Source: Roseiarcus sp963832305 (GTDB taxonomy: Bacteria; Pseudomonadota; Alphaproteobacteria; Rhizobiales; Beijerinckiaceae). Taken from it: 64,000 nt of DNA. A program made the position numbers and the translations under genes. Positions 26,174 to 35,242 of this stretch are shown here, piece by piece. Location: the NCBI GenBank assembly GCA_963832305.1, contig CAWHTU010000014.1:310001-374000 (forward strand). Direction: 5' to 3'. How positions within the stretch are numbered: the stretch's first letter is position 1; the number at the start of each line of letters is the position of its first letter. The notes under the pieces are model-generated. The model was given only the letters and a program-made list of their open reading frames with translations. It was not told the origin of the DNA and made no database searches.

Positions 26174-28192
26174 TTGGACACCCTATCCGCCGGGCTTTCT
26201 TCCTTGCGCGCAACGCCTCGCCGGGCGCCGGTGAATACTGGACTGTCCGAGCCCGACGCGCTTTACGCCGCTGCGGTCGTTCAGTGGCGCAACCGCAGGC
26301 GCGACGAGGCGATCAAGCTCATCGACGAGGCCCTCCGGCGCCGGCCTGATTTCGCGGCCGCGCTATGCATGGGCGGCTATATGCTCGGCGAATGCGGCAA
26401 GCCCGGACCGGCGCTCCGCTTCTATCGACGCGCGCTCGAGCTCGACGCTTCGATGACGGTCGCCCATGTCAACGTCGGTAAGCTCCATTTCAGCGCCGGC
26501 CGATTCGACGAGGCGCTTCGCTCGTTCGAAGCAGCGACCGCGCTCGCGCCCGACGATCCCGACGCGTGGTCGAGCCGCGCTGGAGCTCTGCGCGAGCTTG
26601 GACGGCTTGAGGAGTCGCTCGAAGCCGCTCGCCACGCGCTTTCGCTGCGCGACGATTTCCCCGAGGCGGCGATCAACCTCGGCAACGCGCTGCTGAAGCT
26701 CGATCGCCCCGAGGAGGCGCTCGACGCTTATCTGCGGGCGAGCGCGGCGGCGCCTTCGTCCGCCGCGGCGCGCTGCGGCCAGGCGCTGGCGTTGCGCGGT
26801 CTCGGCCGCTTCTCCGAGGCGCTGACGGCCTTCGAGGCGGCCGAAGCGCTCGGCAGCCGCGAGGCTCGGGCGGGCAAGGGCTGCCTCTCGCTGACCCTGG
26901 GAGACTTCGACCGCGGACTTGAGGGGTACGAAGCGCGCTGGCTTAGGGGAAAGTCGCTCGGCGAAGCGCTGGGCGCCCGCTTCCGCACCTGGACGGGACC
27001 GGGACGGCGGGGCGAGCGCGTCCTCGTGCTCAACGACCACGGTCTCGGCGACACCATCCAGTTCTTTCGCTATCTGCCGTTGATGACCGCCGCCGGCGCC
27101 GATGCGACCTTTGTCTGTCCGCCGAAGCTGCGCCGGCTTCTGTCTTCGACGACAAGCCTGCGAATCGTCGATTCGCCGCCGGCCGTAGATGAATTCGACG
27201 CCCAGATCGCGATCAGCAGCCTGCCTTATGCGTTCGGGACGCGGCTCGACACGATTCCGGCCGCGGTCCCCTATATCGCCGCCGAGCCGGCCTTGCGGGA
27301 AATGTGGGCTCGGCGCATCGGCTCCGCCGGCTTCAAGATCGGCATCGCATGGCAAGGCAATCCCGATCCGGAGGCGGATCGCGCCCGGTCGATGCCGCTC
27401 CTGGCCTTGGCGCCGCTCGCCGAAATCGCCGGGGTCAGGCTCATTTCCCTTCAGAAGGACGTCGGCGAAGAGCAGCTCTCTCTTCTGCCGCCGTCGATGC
27501 GGGTCGAGACGCTCGGCGCGGATTTCGACGCTGGACCCGACGCGTTCGTCGACACGGCGGCGGCGATGGCCTCGCTCGATCTCGTCGTCACCTGCGACAC
27601 GTCGATCGCTCATCTCGCCGGCGCTCTTGCGGCGCCGGTCTGGGTCGCGCTGAAGTCCGATGCGGAATGGCGCTGGCTGACCGCGCGCGCCAACTCGCCC
27701 TGGTACCCGACCATGCGCCTGTTTCGCCAGTCGCGGCGGGGCGCCTGGCGCGACGTGTTCGACGCCATGGCGCTCGAGGTGGCCGCGCTCGCCGCGCGCC
27801 GCGCCGCGCCGCGGTTGATTTCGACGCCATGCTCGCTGGGCGAATTGTTCGACAAGATCACCATCCTGCGAATCAAGGCCGCACGCATCCGCGAGGAAGA
27901 TAAACTCGCCAATGTTCGCCGCGAACTGGCGCTGCTCGAGCGGATGGCGCGCGAGGACGGTCCGGCAGGATCGTCGATCGATCTGCTCGCCGATCGCCTT
28001 GCCGCCGTCAACGCCCGCCTGTGGGCCATCGAGGACGCCATTCGGGCGTGCGAGCGCGAGGGAGACTTCGGGCCGCGCTTCGTCGCGCTCGCGCGATCGG
28101 TCTATTGCGAAAACGATGTCCGCGCCGCGCTGAAGCGCGCGATCAATACCCTCGCCAGCTCGGCTCTCGTCGAGGAGAAAAGCTACGCCTGA
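26174..28192 (+). CDS. TPR / glycosyltransferase-9-like / DUF6165 fusion protein
   Basis: A 672-residue three-part protein. Residues about 30-270 are TPRs (CGKPGPALRFYRRALELDAS; GRFDEALRSFEAATALAPDD). About 280-550 resembles ADP-heptose-type glycosyltransferases: VLVLNDHGLGDTIQFFRYLP, FKIGIAWQGNP, then DLVVTCDTSIAHLAGALAAP and VALKSDAEWRWL. The C-terminal 110 residues match DUF6165 (LGELFDKITILRIKAARI, EDKLANVRRELALLE). The start is a TTG at 26174; a GTG at 26231 is an alternative. TPR-glycosyltransferases often modify flagellins or surface proteins, and its neighbours here are flagellar, so I infer flagellar protein glycosylation. The fusion with DUF6165 is noteworthy. Confidence 0.82.
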   Translation: MDTLSAGLSSLRATPRRAPVNTGLSEPDALYAAAVVQWRNRRRDEAIKLIDEALRRRPDFAAALCMGGYMLGECGKPGPALRFYRRALELDASMTVAHVNVGKLHFSAGRFDEALRSFEAATALAPDDPDAWSSRAGALRELGRLEESLEAARHALSLRDDFPEAAINLGNALLKLDRPEEALDAYLRASAAAPSSAAARCGQALALRGLGRFSEALTAFEAAEALGSREARAGKGCLSLTLGDFDRGLEGYEARWLRGKSLGEALGARFRTWTGPGRRGERVLVLNDHGLGDTIQFFRYLPLMTAAGADATFVCPPKLRRLLSSTTSLRIVDSPPAVDEFDAQIAISSLPYAFGTRLDTIPAAVPYIAAEPALREMWARRIGSAGFKIGIAWQGNPDPEADRARSMPLLALAPLAEIAGVRLISLQKDVGEEQLSLLPPSMRVETLGADFDAGPDAFVDTAAAMASLDLVVTCDTSIAHLAGALAAPVWVALKSDAEWRWLTARANSPWYPTMRLFRQSRRGAWRDVFDAMALEVAALAARRAAPRLISTPCSLGELFDKITILRIKAARIREEDKLANVRRELALLERMAREDGPAGSSIDLLADRLAAVNARLWAIEDAIRACEREGDFGPRFVALARSVYCENDVRAALKRAINTLASSALVEEKSYA

Positions 28193-28198
28193 CCGGGC

Positions 28199-28604
28199 TT
28201 AGCCGGGGACAGCGTAGTAGCGTCGCCCAAGCGCGTACCGGTCCGCGACCTTGAGCGCATCCGCGGCCGCGGCTTCATGGAGCCGGATCCCGATGGTCAC
28301 GCCGCGCCGCCAGATGAGCCTCGCGTCGCGCACTTCGCCGGTCTCGTCGATATGCACCGCGAGGCGAGGCGGAAGCCCGATGTCGCGCGCGAGCGCCAGG
28401 CGCAATCCGTCCGGGGACCGGTCGCATATCCGCCCCTCGCAGACGAAACGATACGATCGCGTCGAGAAGTTTGGCTGAGCGCAGGCGCGCCGGCTCACGC
28501 AGACTCGCGCGCTGGTCGCGCCGCTTGGTTTCAGGCGCCTTCTCTTGCGGCGAAACGACCCAGTAGGCGACCTCGCCGCGCAGGGCGAGCTTGCGCCCCA
28601 GCAT
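28199..28604 (-). CDS. PilZ-domain protein (apparent frameshift)
   Basis: PilZ domains bind cyclic di-GMP. The N-terminal frame (ATG 28604, preceded by AAGGAG) gives MLGRKLALRGEVAYWV and the Arg-rich KRRDQRASLREPARLRSAKL. The second frame gives EGRICDRSPDGLRLALARDI and RDARLIWRRGVTIGIRLHEA. Together they show the RxxxR and D-x-S-x-x-G elements plus the beta-barrel end of a PilZ fold. One extra C near 28441 splits them. Corrected length is about 134 residues, a single-domain effector. It is convergent with the TPR/glycosyltransferase gene and divergent from ftcR. I infer a motility or pilus control role. Confidence 0.7.
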
Positions 28605-28990
28605 GAGCGCTCCTTGCGGACGGGCGCGCCAGTCCCGGCGCTTGACCCCGAGCAACGCCGTGGCCGTAGGCGCCCGACCAGAAGGGCGCCGGGTTAGGAC
28701 CGCGTTAACCATTTGATCCATACATGGAACCATAAGGAGCATACATAATGTGTTAACCAAGTTGAGGGTAATTTTCGATCTCAATAAAGCTTTGTCAAGA
28801 ACAAAGGCAGGTTCGCTTTCGGCAGATGATCAACAAATGATCGTGTGAGTTAATAACGGAATATTAATCCTGAATAAAAGGTGACAATCGTTCCTGAAGT
28901 CCGAGGGTATCTTGTTCTGTCCGGGTCGAGTTCGAGCGTTGGCGTCGAAGTTCGCGTTCCAATGTCAATTCGATCCAGTGGAGCAGGAGT
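28605..28990. other. Divergent promoter region between PilZ gene and ftcR
   Basis: About 386 bases, markedly AT-rich from 28700 on. It holds a TTAG-N7-TTAAC element (28694-28709) that resembles the CtrA recognition sequence TTAA-N7-TTAAC, and several more TTAA/TTAAC half-sites near 28754 and 28851-28866. The repeats are consistent with control by a CtrA-like master regulator, which is an inference. No gene seen. Confidence 0.4.
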
Positions 28991-29659
28991 ATGTATATCA
29001 TTATCGACGACCGGGACATCGTGGCGGGAGGCTACGCCACCGGTTTTGATCGCGAAGGCGTCTCGTCGGCCGGGATCGAGGCCACTGAATTTCGTGAATG
29101 GATCGGCAAGATCAGCGATACGGACATGAGCGCGGTCGAGGCTTTTCTTATCGGCGACTGCAACGAGCGCGAAGCGCTCTCGAGATTGATTCGCGAGCGG
29201 TCGAACGCGCCGCTTCTTTGTCTCAATGACCGTCACTCGCTCGACGATACATTGTGTCTGTTCGCCGCCGGCGCCGACGACGTCTTGCGCAAGCCGGTCC
29301 ATGTGCGCGAAATCGTGGCCCGGGTCGGGGCGATCAACCGTCGCGTGTTCGGCGAGAACGGCCATGTCAGGATAGGCGAGCTGCGCGTCTACTTTGACGG
29401 CCGCGAGCCGGAGGCGAACGGAAAGACCTTTCCCTTGCCGCGCCGGGAGCGCCGAATCCTCGAATTTCTGCTGCGCTGTCGCGGCCGGCGAGTGAGCAAG
29501 ACGCAGATCTTCAACGCCGTCTACGGGCTCTTCGACGAAAACGTCGACGAGAATGTCATTGAGAGCCACATCAGCAAATTGCGCAAGAAGCTCAAGCACC
29601 GGTTGGGGTTCGACCCGATCGATTCCAAGCGGTTCCTCGGCTACTGCATCGAGAAGTAG
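28991..29659 (+). CDS. ftcR: Flagellar transcriptional regulator FtcR
   Basis: A 222-residue OmpR-type orphan response regulator that closely resembles FtcR, the activator of flagellar genes in Brucella and related bacteria. The N-terminal receiver-like domain begins MYIIIDDRDIVAGGYATGFD. The conserved Lys region is present (DDVLRKPVHVREIVARV), but the position of the phospho-acceptor Asp after strand 3 (EAFLIGD) has no obvious Asp, as expected for an atypical receiver. The DNA-binding domain is very conserved (FPLPRRERRILEFLLRCRGR, ESHISKLRKKLKHRLGFDPI, SKRFLGYCIEK). No histidine kinase is nearby, and the upstream region is AT-rich. Confidence 0.92.
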   Translation: MYIIIDDRDIVAGGYATGFDREGVSSAGIEATEFREWIGKISDTDMSAVEAFLIGDCNEREALSRLIRERSNAPLLCLNDRHSLDDTLCLFAAGADDVLRKPVHVREIVARVGAINRRVFGENGHVRIGELRVYFDGREPEANGKTFPLPRRERRILEFLLRCRGRRVSKTQIFNAVYGLFDENVDENVIESHISKLRKKLKHRLGFDPIDSKRFLGYCIEK

Positions 29660-29913
29660 GCGCTGCACGGCTCTCCCTGATCGGCGCCTGATCGACAGGA
29701 CGGAGTCCGCCCAGCGGCTTCGGCCGCCGAAAGCCGGCCGTCGAAGCGCCGCTCGCCATGAGCGTCGAACTCGCCGCGACACGGTCGAGGCCGGCGCCGA
29801 TGGCGCTGCGCCGGCTCGCCTGACGTCCGAGCGCAGCCGGCTGCGCCCCATAGCGGCAAAAATCCGCTTGCCAACGGGGGCCGTCCGCATATGACGCAGT
29901 TCACGAGGACGAC

Positions 29914-31302
29914 ATGAACGAGCTTCGCTGCAAGGTTCTCATCATCGGCGGCGGCCCTGGCGGCTATGTCGCGGCGATCCGGGCCGGGCAGCTCGGCCTC
30001 GACACGATCCTGGTCGAAGCCGACCGGGTCGGCGGAACCTGCCTCAACGTCGGCTGTATCCCTTCGAAGGCGCTGATCCACGCGGCCGACGCGGCGCATG
30101 GGTTGCGCGAGCCGCAGGCGCTGAATGCGATCGGCCTCTCGATCGGGCCGCCCGAGCTCGATTTCGCCAGGACGATCGCCTGGAAGGACACGATCGTCGC
30201 GAGGCTCACCGGCGGCGTGGGCGCGCTGCTCAAGAAAGCGAAGGTGCGTACGATTCTCGGAGCGGCGACGATCGTCGACGGCAAGTCGGCGACGGTCCGC
30301 GCCGACACCGGCGAGAGCCGCATCGAGGCCGAGCACCTCGTCATCGCGACCGGCTCCGAGCCGGTGGAGCTGCCGGCGCTCAAGTTCGGCGGCGACGTCC
30401 TGTCTTCGACGGAATCGCTGGCCCTGACCAGAGTTCCGGCGACGCTCGCGGTCGTCGGCGCCGGCTATATCGGGCTCGAGCTCGGGATCGCTTTCGCCAA
30501 GCTTGGCGCGCGGGTGACGATCGTGGAGGCGCTGGCCAAGATCCTGCCGCTCTACGATCAGGAGCTGACGCAGCCGGTGGCGCGGCGCCTCAGCGATCTC
30601 GGCGTCGAGACGCTCATCGGCGCGCGGGCGGTTTCCTTCGCGGGCGGCGCGCTCAAGGTCGCCGAGGCGGACGGCAAGGAGCGGACGATCGCCGCCGACA
30701 AGGTTCTCGTCGCCGTCGGCAGGCGCGCCCGCACGAGCGGGTTCGGACTGGAAAAGCTCGATCTGACGATGAGCGGCCCGTTCGTGCGCATCGACGACCG
30801 GTGCGCGACCTCGATGCGCAATGTCTGGGCGATCGGCGACGTGACCGGCGAGCCGATGCTCGCCCATCGGGCGATGGCGCAAGGAGAGATGGTCGCCGAG
30901 ATCATCGCGGGCGAAAAGCGCGCGTTCGATCGCATCGTCGTTCCCGCGATCTGCTTCACCGACCCGGAGATCGTCGCCGTGGGGCTCGCGCCCGACGCGG
31001 CCCGCGCGGCACATGGCGAGATCCGCGTCGGCCTGTTTCCGTTCCGCGCCAACGGGCGGGCGATGACCCGGCAGGCGGACGAAGGATTCGTGCGCGTCGT
31101 CGCCCGCGCCGACAACCATGTCGTGCTCGGCGTCCACGCGGTCGGCCAGGGCGTCTCCGAGCTTTCCTCCGCCTTTTCCCTGGCTCTGGAGATGGGCGCG
31201 CGGCTCGAGGACGTTGCGCTCACGATCCAGGCGCACCCGACGCTGGGCGAAGCGTTCCACGAGGCGGCGCTGACGGCCCTCGGCCACCCGCTGCACATTT
31301 GA
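29914..31302 (+). CDS. lpdA: Dihydrolipoyl dehydrogenase
   Basis: Flavoprotein E3 subunit of 2-oxoacid dehydrogenase complexes, reoxidising dihydrolipoamide with NAD, 462 residues. FAD site IIGGGPGGYVAAIRAGQLGL (10-29), redox-active disulfide GGTCLNVGCIPSKAL (Cys 43 and 48), NAD site VVGAGYIGLELGIAFAKLGA, second FAD motif NVWAIGDVTGEPMLAHRA, and the C-terminal active-site HPTLGE. Complete. No other E1/E2 genes are adjacent, so the complex it serves cannot be named. The 254 bases before it hold no visible gene. Confidence 0.93.
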   Translation: MNELRCKVLIIGGGPGGYVAAIRAGQLGLDTILVEADRVGGTCLNVGCIPSKALIHAADAAHGLREPQALNAIGLSIGPPELDFARTIAWKDTIVARLTGGVGALLKKAKVRTILGAATIVDGKSATVRADTGESRIEAEHLVIATGSEPVELPALKFGGDVLSSTESLALTRVPATLAVVGAGYIGLELGIAFAKLGARVTIVEALAKILPLYDQELTQPVARRLSDLGVETLIGARAVSFAGGALKVAEADGKERTIAADKVLVAVGRRARTSGFGLEKLDLTMSGPFVRIDDRCATSMRNVWAIGDVTGEPMLAHRAMAQGEMVAEIIAGEKRAFDRIVVPAICFTDPEIVAVGLAPDAARAAHGEIRVGLFPFRANGRAMTRQADEGFVRVVARADNHVVLGVHAVGQGVSELSSAFSLALEMGARLEDVALTIQAHPTLGEAFHEAALTALGHPLHI

Positions 31303-31546
31303 CCGGCGCCGCGTTCAACGTCCCAGTGGCGGCCTTGGCGCCTGCGGGACGGTTCACGCGGGCCTTCGGTCTTCGCGCCGCGTCGAAGAAGACGCCGTTT
31401 GGGTTACGAGCCTCCTTGATCAGTGCGACGGGCTCGATCAGCTCTGTCGAGCCGGTGCGGCCGGCAAACCGCCCGGACCATCGGCTGTTTGAGCCTACGG
31501 GTCGGCGCTATATCACATACCGGCCATACGGATTCGGAATCAGCGA

Positions 31547-32344
31547 ATGAAGCTTTCGGTACTCATGCCCGTCTATGATGAGATTGGCACCATCGCCGAA
31601 ATCGTTCAGCTCGTTGCGGAAGCCCTGCCCGATATTGAAAAAGAACTGGTCATAGTTGATGATGGCTCACGGGACGGCACCCGGGACTGGTTGACTACAC
31701 ACTTCGGGCCGGTCGCCACTGAGACTGAACTTCTTGCCGACAGCCCAAGGCCCGATTCAGCAATAGGATTCAGCAAGAATCTCGCCGTCCGGGTTGTGTT
31801 TCACGATAACAATAGGGGCAAGGGCGCCGCGATCCGAACGGCCATGACGATTTGCACCGGCGATATCGTTGTGATCCAGGATGCTGACTTGGAGTATGAT
31901 CCGTCGGATTGGGAGATCATGTATGAACTCGTGGCCGTTCGTTCGGTGGCGGATGTCGTCTACGGGTCACGGTTCTACGGCAAACCGCACCGCTCGCTAT
32001 ATTACCATCATTACCTAGGCAACAGAATTATTTCTATTTTGTTTAACGTCCTATATAATCAAACGCTGACGGATATAGAGGTTTGCTACAAGATGTTTAC
32101 ACGTGCAGTGCTGGATACATTAAACATCACAAGCAATGATTTTGGAATAGAGGTCCAGATAAGCGCTCAGATTGCTCTGAACAGGAAGTGGCGTATCTAC
32201 GAGACCGGGATACGATATTATGGACGAACTTATCAAGAGGGTAAAAAGATCAACTGGAGAGACGGCCTCAAAGCGCTCTCTTATCTGGTCAAATTTAGAA
32301 TTTGGCCAGGCAATGAAATCAAAAACAGACATCGAGTGAACTGA
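31547..32344 (+). CDS. Glycosyltransferase family 2, dolichol/polyprenyl-phosphate sugar synthase-like
   Basis: A 265-residue GT2 enzyme like DPM1: it would move a sugar from a nucleotide donor onto polyprenyl phosphate at the cytoplasmic face. GT2 motifs: LSVLMPVYDEIGTIAEIV (start), VIVDDGSRDGT, NRGKGAAIRTAM, and the DxD-type QDADLEYDPSDW, followed by GSRFYG and TDIEVCYKMF. No C-terminal membrane helices, as in single-domain DPM1. The 3' half (about 32000-32340) is strikingly AT-rich for this window and uses rare codons such as ATA and TTA, a sign of horizontal transfer. First gene of a glycan cassette running to 37154. Confidence 0.85.
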   Translation: MKLSVLMPVYDEIGTIAEIVQLVAEALPDIEKELVIVDDGSRDGTRDWLTTHFGPVATETELLADSPRPDSAIGFSKNLAVRVVFHDNNRGKGAAIRTAMTICTGDIVVIQDADLEYDPSDWEIMYELVAVRSVADVVYGSRFYGKPHRSLYYHHYLGNRIISILFNVLYNQTLTDIEVCYKMFTRAVLDTLNITSNDFGIEVQISAQIALNRKWRIYETGIRYYGRTYQEGKKINWRDGLKALSYLVKFRIWPGNEIKNRHRVN

Positions 32345-32571
32345 ATGAGGCAGCGGTCGCTTGCGCCGATTGAGCGATAGCGGGCGCGAATCGCTCTTTT
32401 CACGACCGAGGCTGCCAAAAGAAAGGATCCCGAGACTGCGGAGAGTCCTTGGCGCGAGGGGCTATGCGGTTGCGGGCAAGCCCCAAATCCTGAATCATGG
32501 TCGAGTATCGGTTCTCTCGGAGCGCCCCAGATTTCAACCGGGCGCAATGCTGAGCAACGGGGCGGTTCCAG

Positions 32572-33945
32572 ATGAACGCTTCCTGGTTCGCTAACGTCGT
32601 CGCGTCCGCCAACGAAACGCTCACGGATCGCCGGCGCTTTTGCCGCCATGCAGCCGGGCTTCTGGTTCTTGGCGCCGTCCTCAGATTTGCATATTTGTTT
32701 TACACAGGCTTCACGATTCCTGCGAGCGAAGCCTTCAACGTCGCCGCAGCCTTCGCGACCCGCGGCGAACTTGCGGACGCCTGGGGGCCGGGTACAGGAC
32801 TCACGGCGCATCTTTCTCCGGGAATGCCGCTGCTGGTTGGCGAGGTCTATCGCTGGCTTGGCGTGGGTACGCCGGCGGCGGAATTTCTCCTCGCCTGCAT
32901 TTCGCTTGCGTTCATCTACGTGACGATTCTGGCCCTCGACGCCGCATTCGAGAGACTGGGCGTGGCGCCGCTCGCGCGTGTCGGCGCAATTGCTTTGCTC
33001 TGCCTGCTTCCACTCAACATGTTTCTCGAGATGAGGAAATTTCGGCACTGGGAGGGCGCGCTCGCGGCGGCGGGGATCGCGGTCTGTCTCGCATGTTCTC
33101 TCAAGATGGACGGCGAGCAACGGCGGGCAAGCTGGTTCAATCTTGCCGTGCTCGCGTTCGGGGCGGGCGTCTTGAGTTTGTTCAGCGAGGCGGGCGCGCT
33201 GGCGTGTTACGGGATTATTGGCTGGCTGGCGCTGCGAACGCGTGGCTGGTTCGGCTTTATCGCAACGACGGCTGTTTCAGCAGCGCTGATATCCGCGCTT
33301 TCGTACCCTTGGGCGCTCCGCAATGAAGCCGTGTTCGGCGAGAAAGTTTGGACGCGAACCGCCTTCGGGTTCAATTTCGCCGTGGGATTTCATGACAAGG
33401 CGGTCAGCCCCGCCGACCCGCTGAAAGTATATTTCGATCGGATGTCAGAAGTCTCGCCGTCTTCCGATCCGTCCGCGCTCGCCGCATTGCAGGACGCAGG
33501 AGGCGAGGTGGCTTACGGCAGGCTTTGGACCGCCCGCACCGAGGCGTGGATAGGCCAGCATCCCCTCGCCGCCCTCAAGATTGCGGCCAGGCATATCTGG
33601 GAATTCTATATGCAGCCGCGCTGGATGTGGTGGCCGGACAAAGGGCCGGTCGCGATCAGGGAGGCGATGTTGCGGACGTTCACGGTGCTTGGCTTCGCCG
33701 GCCTGGCGGCTGGCCTCGCCTGCCGGGACTGGCGCTATATCTATGTCGCGGCCGCATTGGTTCTGCCGATGTTTCCTTATGTCTTAGGACAGCCTTTGGG
33801 ACGGTATCGCTACCCAGTCGACGGGCTCCTGGTTTTCCTCGCCGCGGATCTGGTCTCTCGCGCCGCGAGATTCGTGTCGAATCGAAATCTGTTGCAACAA
33901 TGGCCTTATCAGGCGGCTCAAAAGCTGCTCGAGATCGGGAAGTAA
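32572..33945 (+). CDS. Polytopic membrane protein, GT-C-like (candidate lipid-linked sugar transferase)
   Basis: A 457-residue membrane protein with about ten hydrophobic segments (for example FCRHAAGLLVLGAVLRFAYL, AEFLLACISLAFIYVTILAL, WLALRTRGWFGFIATTAVSA). The layout resembles GT-C transferases such as the ArnT/PMT group, which take sugar from a polyprenyl-phosphate carrier on the outer face of the membrane. An acidic motif near the first loop (ASEAFNVAAAFA, then GTGLTAHLSPGMPLL) is in the position of the catalytic loop, but no family signature is decisive. It sits 227 bases after a DPM1-like GT2, which would supply the lipid-linked sugar. The assignment is structural inference. Confidence 0.65.
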   Translation: MNASWFANVVASANETLTDRRRFCRHAAGLLVLGAVLRFAYLFYTGFTIPASEAFNVAAAFATRGELADAWGPGTGLTAHLSPGMPLLVGEVYRWLGVGTPAAEFLLACISLAFIYVTILALDAAFERLGVAPLARVGAIALLCLLPLNMFLEMRKFRHWEGALAAAGIAVCLACSLKMDGEQRRASWFNLAVLAFGAGVLSLFSEAGALACYGIIGWLALRTRGWFGFIATTAVSAALISALSYPWALRNEAVFGEKVWTRTAFGFNFAVGFHDKAVSPADPLKVYFDRMSEVSPSSDPSALAALQDAGGEVAYGRLWTARTEAWIGQHPLAALKIAARHIWEFYMQPRWMWWPDKGPVAIREAMLRTFTVLGFAGLAAGLACRDWRYIYVAAALVLPMFPYVLGQPLGRYRYPVDGLLVFLAADLVSRAARFVSNRNLLQQWPYQAAQKLLEIGK

Positions 33946-33994
33946 CGCAGCGTCGCAAGGTGGCGGGCAAATATCCGCACCCGTCTTGCCATTG

Positions 33995-34990
33995 CTAAAC
34001 CTGCTTGACCTGCCCTGGCGCAAAGGGCGGCCTCTTGCCTTCCGACAGAATACTATCAAAATATGTGATTGTATTCGCGAGGCCCTCCCGCAGCTGGGTC
34101 TTCGGCTGCCAACCCAGTATTGTCTTTGCTTTGAGGATATCCGGCTGACGCTGCCGCGGGTCGTCCGAGGGCAGCGGCCCAAACCTGATCTTGGACTTCG
34201 CGCCGGTCATCGCGACGACGAGCTCGGCAAGCTCCAAAATCGTCAGTTCGGTTGGGTTGCCGATATTGATGGGCCCGGTCACGTCGGGCGAGGTCTCCAT
34301 CATCATGAGCAACGCCTCGACGAGATCGTCGACGTAGCAAAAAGAGCGCGACTGGCTGCCGTCCCCATAGATTGTGATATCCTCGCCTTTCAGGGCCTGC
34401 ACGATGAAATTCGACACCACCCGCCCATCGTCGGGATGCATGCGGGGGCCGTATGTGTTGAAGATGCGCACGACCTTGATCGCCAGGTTGTGCTGCCGCC
34501 GATAGTCGAAAAACAACGTCTCCGAACATCGCTTGGCTTCGTCGTAACAGGATCGCAATCCAATGGGATTCACGTTGCCCCAGTATTCCTCAGTCTGCGG
34601 GTGGATGTCGGGGTCCCCATAGATCTCGGACGTAGACGCCTGAAGAATCTTCACCTTCAGGCGTTTGGCGAGACCAAGCATATTGATCGCGCCAATGACG
34701 CTGGTCTTGGTCGTTTGGACGGGATCGAACTGATAGTGCACCGGGGAAGCCGGACAGGCGAGGTTGAAGATCTCATCGACTTCGACGTAGAGGGGGAACG
34801 TGACGTCGTGGCGCATGAGTTCGAAGCGCGCATTGCCCAGCAGGTGAGCGACATTGTGTCGGCTGCTGGAGAAGAAGTTGTCCACGCACAGAACTTCATT
34901 ACCCTTCTCGAGCAGCCGCTCGCACAGATGCGAGCCCAGGAAGCCGGCTCCTCCAGTCACCAGCATCCGCTTTGCGGTCTTTGTCCCCAT
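33995..34990 (-). CDS. UDP-glucuronate decarboxylase (UDP-xylose synthase)
   Basis: Extended SDR of 331 residues that decarboxylates UDP-glucuronate to UDP-xylose. Rossmann motif TGGAGFLGSHL near the N-terminus, then NLACPASPVHYQFDPVQTTK, which is diagnostic of UXS enzymes, STSEIYGDPDIHPQTEEYWG, the catalytic Tyr-Lys in RSCYDEAKRCSE, and RIFNTYGPRMHPDDGRVVSN. Complete and highly conserved. It faces the two plus-strand polytopic proteins on either side, so it has its own promoter, yet the cluster is functionally consistent: UXS provides a pentose donor. Confidence 0.94.
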   Translation of the reverse strand: MGTKTAKRMLVTGGAGFLGSHLCERLLEKGNEVLCVDNFFSSSRHNVAHLLGNARFELMRHDVTFPLYVEVDEIFNLACPASPVHYQFDPVQTTKTSVIGAINMLGLAKRLKVKILQASTSEIYGDPDIHPQTEEYWGNVNPIGLRSCYDEAKRCSETLFFDYRRQHNLAIKVVRIFNTYGPRMHPDDGRVVSNFIVQALKGEDITIYGDGSQSRSFCYVDDLVEALLMMMETSPDVTGPINIGNPTELTILELAELVVAMTGAKSKIRFGPLPSDDPRQRQPDILKAKTILGWQPKTQLREGLANTITYFDSILSEGKRPPFAPGQVKQV

Positions 34991-35242
34991 GTCCCCATTG
35001 CCCCAGCCGGACTGGCCGCAGATTGCGACCGGAGAAACTTTTCATAGCAGGGCCCCCTATGACAATCGACCTACGCGGCCGAAACGAAGGCGCCGGCAGT
35101 CGAGCGCGGCCTTGACGACAACCGATCGGCCGTGATGCCCGCGGCGGCCGGGCATCGATCGCGTCATTCCGCGTCGGTTGAAATATTATAAGGATCTCTG
35201 GCGGACGGCGAAAAATCCCGAGCCGAGTGAGAAACGGACCGC

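Noticed and set aside
29641..31296. 551-codon minus-strand open frame opposite lpd
   Set aside because: Shadow of the lpd gene in GC-rich DNA; no recognisable domain.
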